Source: Calamus simplicifolius (lineage: Eukaryota; Streptophyta; Magnoliopsida; Arecales; Arecaceae). From it: 64,000 nt of DNA. Shown in pieces: positions 60,493 to 64,000 of the stretch. The first letter of the stretch is position 1, and every line of letters starts with the position of its first letter. The position numbers and the translations under genes are program-made. Under the pieces are notes generated by a model that saw only the letters and a list, made by a program, of their open reading frames with translations, was not told the origin of the DNA and did not search any database. The DNA lies in assembly GCA_900491605.1 (NCBI GenBank), contig UESW01004010.1, positions 449,313-513,312 of the forward strand. Direction: 5' to 3'.

Positions 60493-62532
60493 TGTTGGGA
60501 ATTGTATCCTAAAGCCAATCATTTGATGATTGTGCTAATGTAAATTGTATATAAATTGATATATTAATAAAAGTTATTTGGCAGTTTATTCATTACAAGA
60601 ACATCTTCTTAAAACTCCTAATAGTAATGAAGCCCTCAGGATCTTCCTTCACGATAAAGGAGGATTTATCTTTGAAGGTCCTTAAAAGAGTTCGCGACCA
60701 AATGATATACTATGACAGGGCCATAGTACTATCAATTATAGGACGTTGTATATCATATTTGTTGGTTGTCCTCTTAACCAAGAGTGTAGAGACACTGGTA
60801 TGACATACAGGTGAAAGTGTAGGAGTACATTTCACCGAACGTGACTCATTTTCGGATACTCTGCTATCAAGAGTTAATCCGAGAAGATATAGGTATAAGT
60901 ATCCTTCAGACCTGAAGATCACAACCAGTGACTTACAAGCAACTCATTGTACTTAGGTGCCGGACCACCTGGATTTCTAATCTAGCTACGAAAGGTTACT
61001 AGGTGTAGTCAAGTACTTGCGGTAGTCAGTTATGGATCAAGATGGAATTTGACTTATCCCATTAAAAGGAGAAATACTTGTGTTTCAATTTAGCAAGACC
61101 TTAGGCCAAGGCACTTCATGTGAAAGTCACATGATCACTAAAATTGAAATTACTTTATGATTTATTTTTTAGAGTTGACAGGCTCTTAAGCCATCATTAG
61201 CATTTATGGTCAAGAGGATGAATTATACGGTAACTATTTTTTAGGGTTCTTGGAGTTTGCTCAGCAACTCTTCGACCTATCTGGACGTCGGGTTCCATTG
61301 CTAGATGGGCACATCGATTAGTATAGAAAGTTATTTCTATACTACCGGCTTAGGTTCGAACCTAGAGAGTCACACGCATAGAAGTTTCCTAGGATGATCT
61401 ATTTGCTGATCAACGATTAAGAATCGTACATGATTTAATTAATCAATTTGATTGATTGAATTATCTCAATTGGGTTAAGTTCAAGTGAATAAGATTCAAT
61501 TTGGTTTAAGTCTATTAGAAGGACTAGTAAATTTCAAATATTGATTTGAAATTAGACTTGATTTGGATTTAAATAGATTCAGGACTAGACAAATTTGATT
61601 TGGGCTAGAACCATGATCTATGTAGGTTCAGTCCAATAAATTTAAATCAGCTTAAATCAAAACCCGAACCCAAACCCCTCGCAAAAAGGATCTCACATGA
61701 TGAGATAACTTGATTAAATTCTCATGTAGAATTTAATATATTAATTTAATCTTCTTCAAACCATTTCCGTCGAAATTCTAAGTGTTAAAATTAAAGTGTA
61801 ATTAATATGCCTCTTTGAATTAACGAGACGATGGGATTCTAAGTGATTAGAATTCATATCTCTTTGTTTTTCACCGAACATCGGAATTAAACAAAAGGTT
61901 GCGTCTCTTTGGTTTTCACCGAACGTTGGAATTAAACAAAAGGTTGCATCGCTTTGGTTTTACCCGAACGGCAGAATTCTAAGAGTTAGAATTGAGCCTA
62001 TAAATTGGATGACATCCGTCACCATATTACAACAACGAGATGTTATGGATTGAATTTCTAAAGAGTTAAAATAGAAAATCCTGGTATAATTCTGGTGTCA
62101 GAAAAGGTTTGGTGGATCTTGAAAGAAGATTCAAGTGGAAGGATTCAAGATCAGCAAAATTATTTTTCCACGAGCTAGCACTCCCGGGAATCCGATCATT
62201 TGGGGGCTTCACGTGGACGATACTAGAGGCCGGATGATTGAACGCTGCAGAGCACAAAGGATTTACCTACTATTCTTAAGGTGAGTGATTTGATCCCTAG
62301 ATCTTAAGGCAGGCTTCAAGACGAGTAGTATGACTTCTCATCTTGAAAATTAAGATATGATCTTAATTATTTAATTTATATGCATTATTTAGATCAAACA
62401 ATCTTATAATATAAGGCAAAGATATGATCTTGATGCTTGTTAGATAGATTAATATGAAATCTTTAAATTTTCGCATTGATAATTGTTATCAAAATTAAAA
62501 TATGCATGCCTCGGGGATTATTTCTCCCTACA
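60493..62532 (+). repeat. 3' LTR of element E
   Basis: 2040 bp, a few per cent different from the 5' LTR by eye, for example AGACCTTAGGCCAAGGCAC against AGACCTTGCCAAGCAC. Confidence 0.95.
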
Positions 62533-63078
62533 CTTCGCGCTGGCCCTAGGGGTGACCCAAGAGTCGCTTAGGCCATCTAAAGCCTTCTGAAAATGCCTCG
62601 GGGGTTTCTTCATGCTGGCCCGAGTGGTGACCCGAGAGCCATCTAAGCCATCGGGAGCCTTTTGGAACTGCCCCGGGGGTTTCTTTGCACCGGTCCGAGT
62701 GGTGACCCGAAAGCTGTCTAGGCCATCGGGAGCCTTTTGGAATTGCCTCGGAGGTTTCTTTGCGCCGGTCTGAGGGATGACCCGAGAGCCGCCTAGGCCG
62801 TTGGAAGCCTTTTGAAATCGCTTTAGAGGTTTCTTCGTATCGGCCCGAGGGGTGACCCGAGAGCCATCTAGATCATTGGGAGCCTTTTGGAACTGCCTCG
62901 GGGGTTTCTTTGTGCCGGCCCGAGGGGTGACCCGAGAGCCGTCTAAGCCATCGGGAGCCTTTTAGAACCGCCTCGGAGGTTTCTTCGCGCAGGCCCGAGG
63001 GTGATCCGAGAGCCGCTTGGACTATCGGGAGCCTTTTAGAAATACCTCGGAGGTTTCTTAGCACGGGCCTGAGGGGTA
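62533..63078 (+). repeat. 75-bp satellite array of element F, right part
   Basis: About seven more units of the same satellite, resuming with CTTCG, the target duplication of element E, and ending near GGGCCTGAGGGGTAG. This is in phase with the left part apart from a few bases missing at the junction. Confidence 0.95.
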
Positions 63079-63159
63079 GTTGGAGAATTGACCTTCGACT
63101 TGTGAAGCGAGTTAGTTGAGAAGGTGGAGTGTTGAAAGCTCTTTTTTATTTTTATCAGC

Positions 63160-64000
63160 TAAGTGCATACATCATTGGTAATATCGATGGAGATTGTTCG
63201 TGTTTTAAGTGCGGGGGATAGACTTTTCATCTAGCCTTTCGATCCGGTATGCTCCTTGGTGAAGTGCCTCCATCACCCAATAGGGCCTCTCTCAGTTTGG
63301 AGACAGTTTGCCACCTTCTATTGGCTTAGACATCTCGACCCGCCTAAGGACCAAATCTCTAGGATGAAATGTCTTGGGGCAGACCCGAGCGTTATAGTAT
63401 TTGGTAGCTCGCTGATGGAATGTCGCCATTCTGAGTCATGCCTGATCACGTGCTTCATCGATAAGGTTAAGGTTGGCTCTCAATTGATTGGGGTTATCTT
63501 CTTCGTTGTATGATTCCATCATTGGGCTTGGAAAGCCATTCTCCGCAGGGATGACCGCTTCCGATCCAAAGATGAGACTGAAGGGAGTCTCGCCTTTTTG
63601 GGCCCTTGGGGTGGTATGGTATGCCCATAGCATGCTCAGGAGCTCCTCCACCCATCTGCCTTTGAACTTATCCAACCAGGTCCTGAGTCCCTGAAGGATG
63701 GTCCGGTTCATGACCTCAGCCTCTCCATTAGTCTATGGGTGGCTGATGGAGGTGAACCAATGGCAAATACCCAGCTCGGCACAAAACTCCCTGAAGGGCA
63801 CGTTGTTGAACTACCGATCATTGTCGGTGATGAGGGCGTGAGGTAGCCCGAAGTGGCAAATAATGGACTTTCAGAAGAATGACTTCACTTTACTCTCGGT
63901 AATCTTGGCTAACGCCTCCACTTCGACCCATTTGGTAAAGTAGCCGATTGCGACAGTAAGAACCTCCGTTGACTCGAGGCTAGGGGGAATGGTCCAAGGA
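63160..64000 (-). pseudogene. gypsy pol, integrase end, element F (runs off edge)
   Basis: Minus strand, continuing beyond the window. It reads YFTKWVEVEALAKITE, HFGLPHALITDND, REFCAELGI, TNGEAEVMNRTI, ELLSMLWAYHTTPRAQKGETPFSLIFG and SEAVIPAE, then the C-terminal ERPYWVMEALHQGAYRIERLD near 63250. These are the DDE integrase and its tail in Ty3/gypsy (Tat-type) order. In-frame stops stand where Trp or Gln is usual (FF-stop-KSII, DR-stop-FNN, HP-stop-TNG, PN-stop-ERP), all explicable by single C-to-T or G-to-A changes. The coding end lies at about 63170, just before the satellite. Confidence 0.85.

Larger units (their letters stand above)
52969..62532 (+). mobile_element. Element E: Ty1/copia, Angela/BARE-like, 9.6 kb
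   Basis: LTRs of 2034 and 2040 bp run TGTTGGGAATTG to TTTCTCCTTACA and are flanked by a perfect duplication CTTCG (52964-52968 and 62533-62537). The primer site TTGGTATCAGAGC is at 55004. The purine run AAGTGGGAG precedes the 3' LTR, though two Ts separate it from the TG. Very long LTRs and the integrase string ERRNRTLLDMVRSMM fit the Angela lineage that includes BARE-1. It is inserted in the 75-bp satellite of element F, so it is younger than the array. Several frameshifts, two or more stops and loss of the protease make it non-autonomous. Confidence 0.95.
48207..64000 (-). mobile_element. Element F: Ty3/gypsy (Tat lineage), partial, runs off the window
   Basis: Best read as one minus-strand element. 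From right to left: pol 3' end (integrase, 63160-64000), a 75-bp satellite array (63078-62533 and 52968-51812), an additional ORF on the opposite strand (49464-51499), and the 3' LTR starting at 48207. Additional antisense ORFs and tandem arrays between pol and the 3' LTR are known for Tat-lineage plant elements. Element E (52969-62532) is nested inside the array. The 5' LTR, gag and most of pol would lie to the right of the window, so the right target duplication cannot be checked. Multiple stops in all parts mean it is inactive. Confidence 0.7.

Overview
This is nuclear DNA of a flowering plant, almost certainly a monocot and plausibly a palm (the organism call is inference). The reasons are intron-rich genes with GT-AG introns, several of them kilobases long; plant-only gene families (a LysM receptor kinase and an E-class PPR protein); and dense nested Ty1/copia and Ty3/gypsy LTR retrotransposons with plant-type tRNA-iMet primer sites. 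Three host genes remain. A Swd2/WDR82-type WD40 protein (+, 10 exons, 20664-35093) converges on a LYK3/EPR3-type LysM receptor kinase (-, 10 exons, 35645-44656). Upstream of the kinase on the same strand is an intronless PPR gene (-, 45970-47633). A broken sialidase-like (BNR/Asp-box) gene remnant lies at 17347-17812.

Layout: 401-11320 is a pair of 0.7-kb LTR-like repeats (element B) that enclose a 187-bp TRIM-like solo LTR (3018-3204, perfect TSD) and a 6.8-kb minus-strand copia (A, 3616-10414). 11959-17230 is a very young Tork-lineage copia (C, perfect TSD, near-identical LTRs). 17926-about 20030 is a truncated Tat-type gypsy (G). The WD40 gene carries a 4.55-kb deleted relative of C (D, 25059-29612, perfect TSD) in its 7-kb intron 7. 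The kinase carries a 2.1-kb gypsy-type solo LTR (39488-41591, perfect TSD) in its 6-kb intron 1, and about two thirds of that LTR is a 13-bp minisatellite.

48207-64000 (right edge) is best explained as one minus-strand Tat-lineage gypsy element (F): 3' LTR, an additional ORF on the opposite strand with its own TATA box, a 75-bp satellite array, and the 3' end of pol. A 9.6-kb Angela/BARE-like copia (E, 52969-62532, perfect TSD CTTCG, 2.0-kb LTRs) is inserted inside that array and splits it.

No operon-like cooperation exists among the genes. The chromatin-linked WD40 protein, the receptor kinase and the organellar RNA-binding PPR protein are simply neighbours. Two of the three host genes show a single-base loss in a homopolymer (G5 at 24508-24512, T3 at 46990-46992 on the minus strand). 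This looks more like assembly error than genuine decay. The most unusual observations are the higher-order minisatellite inside the solo LTR, the F element architecture with its antisense ORF, and a short ORF preserved in both copies of LTR B.
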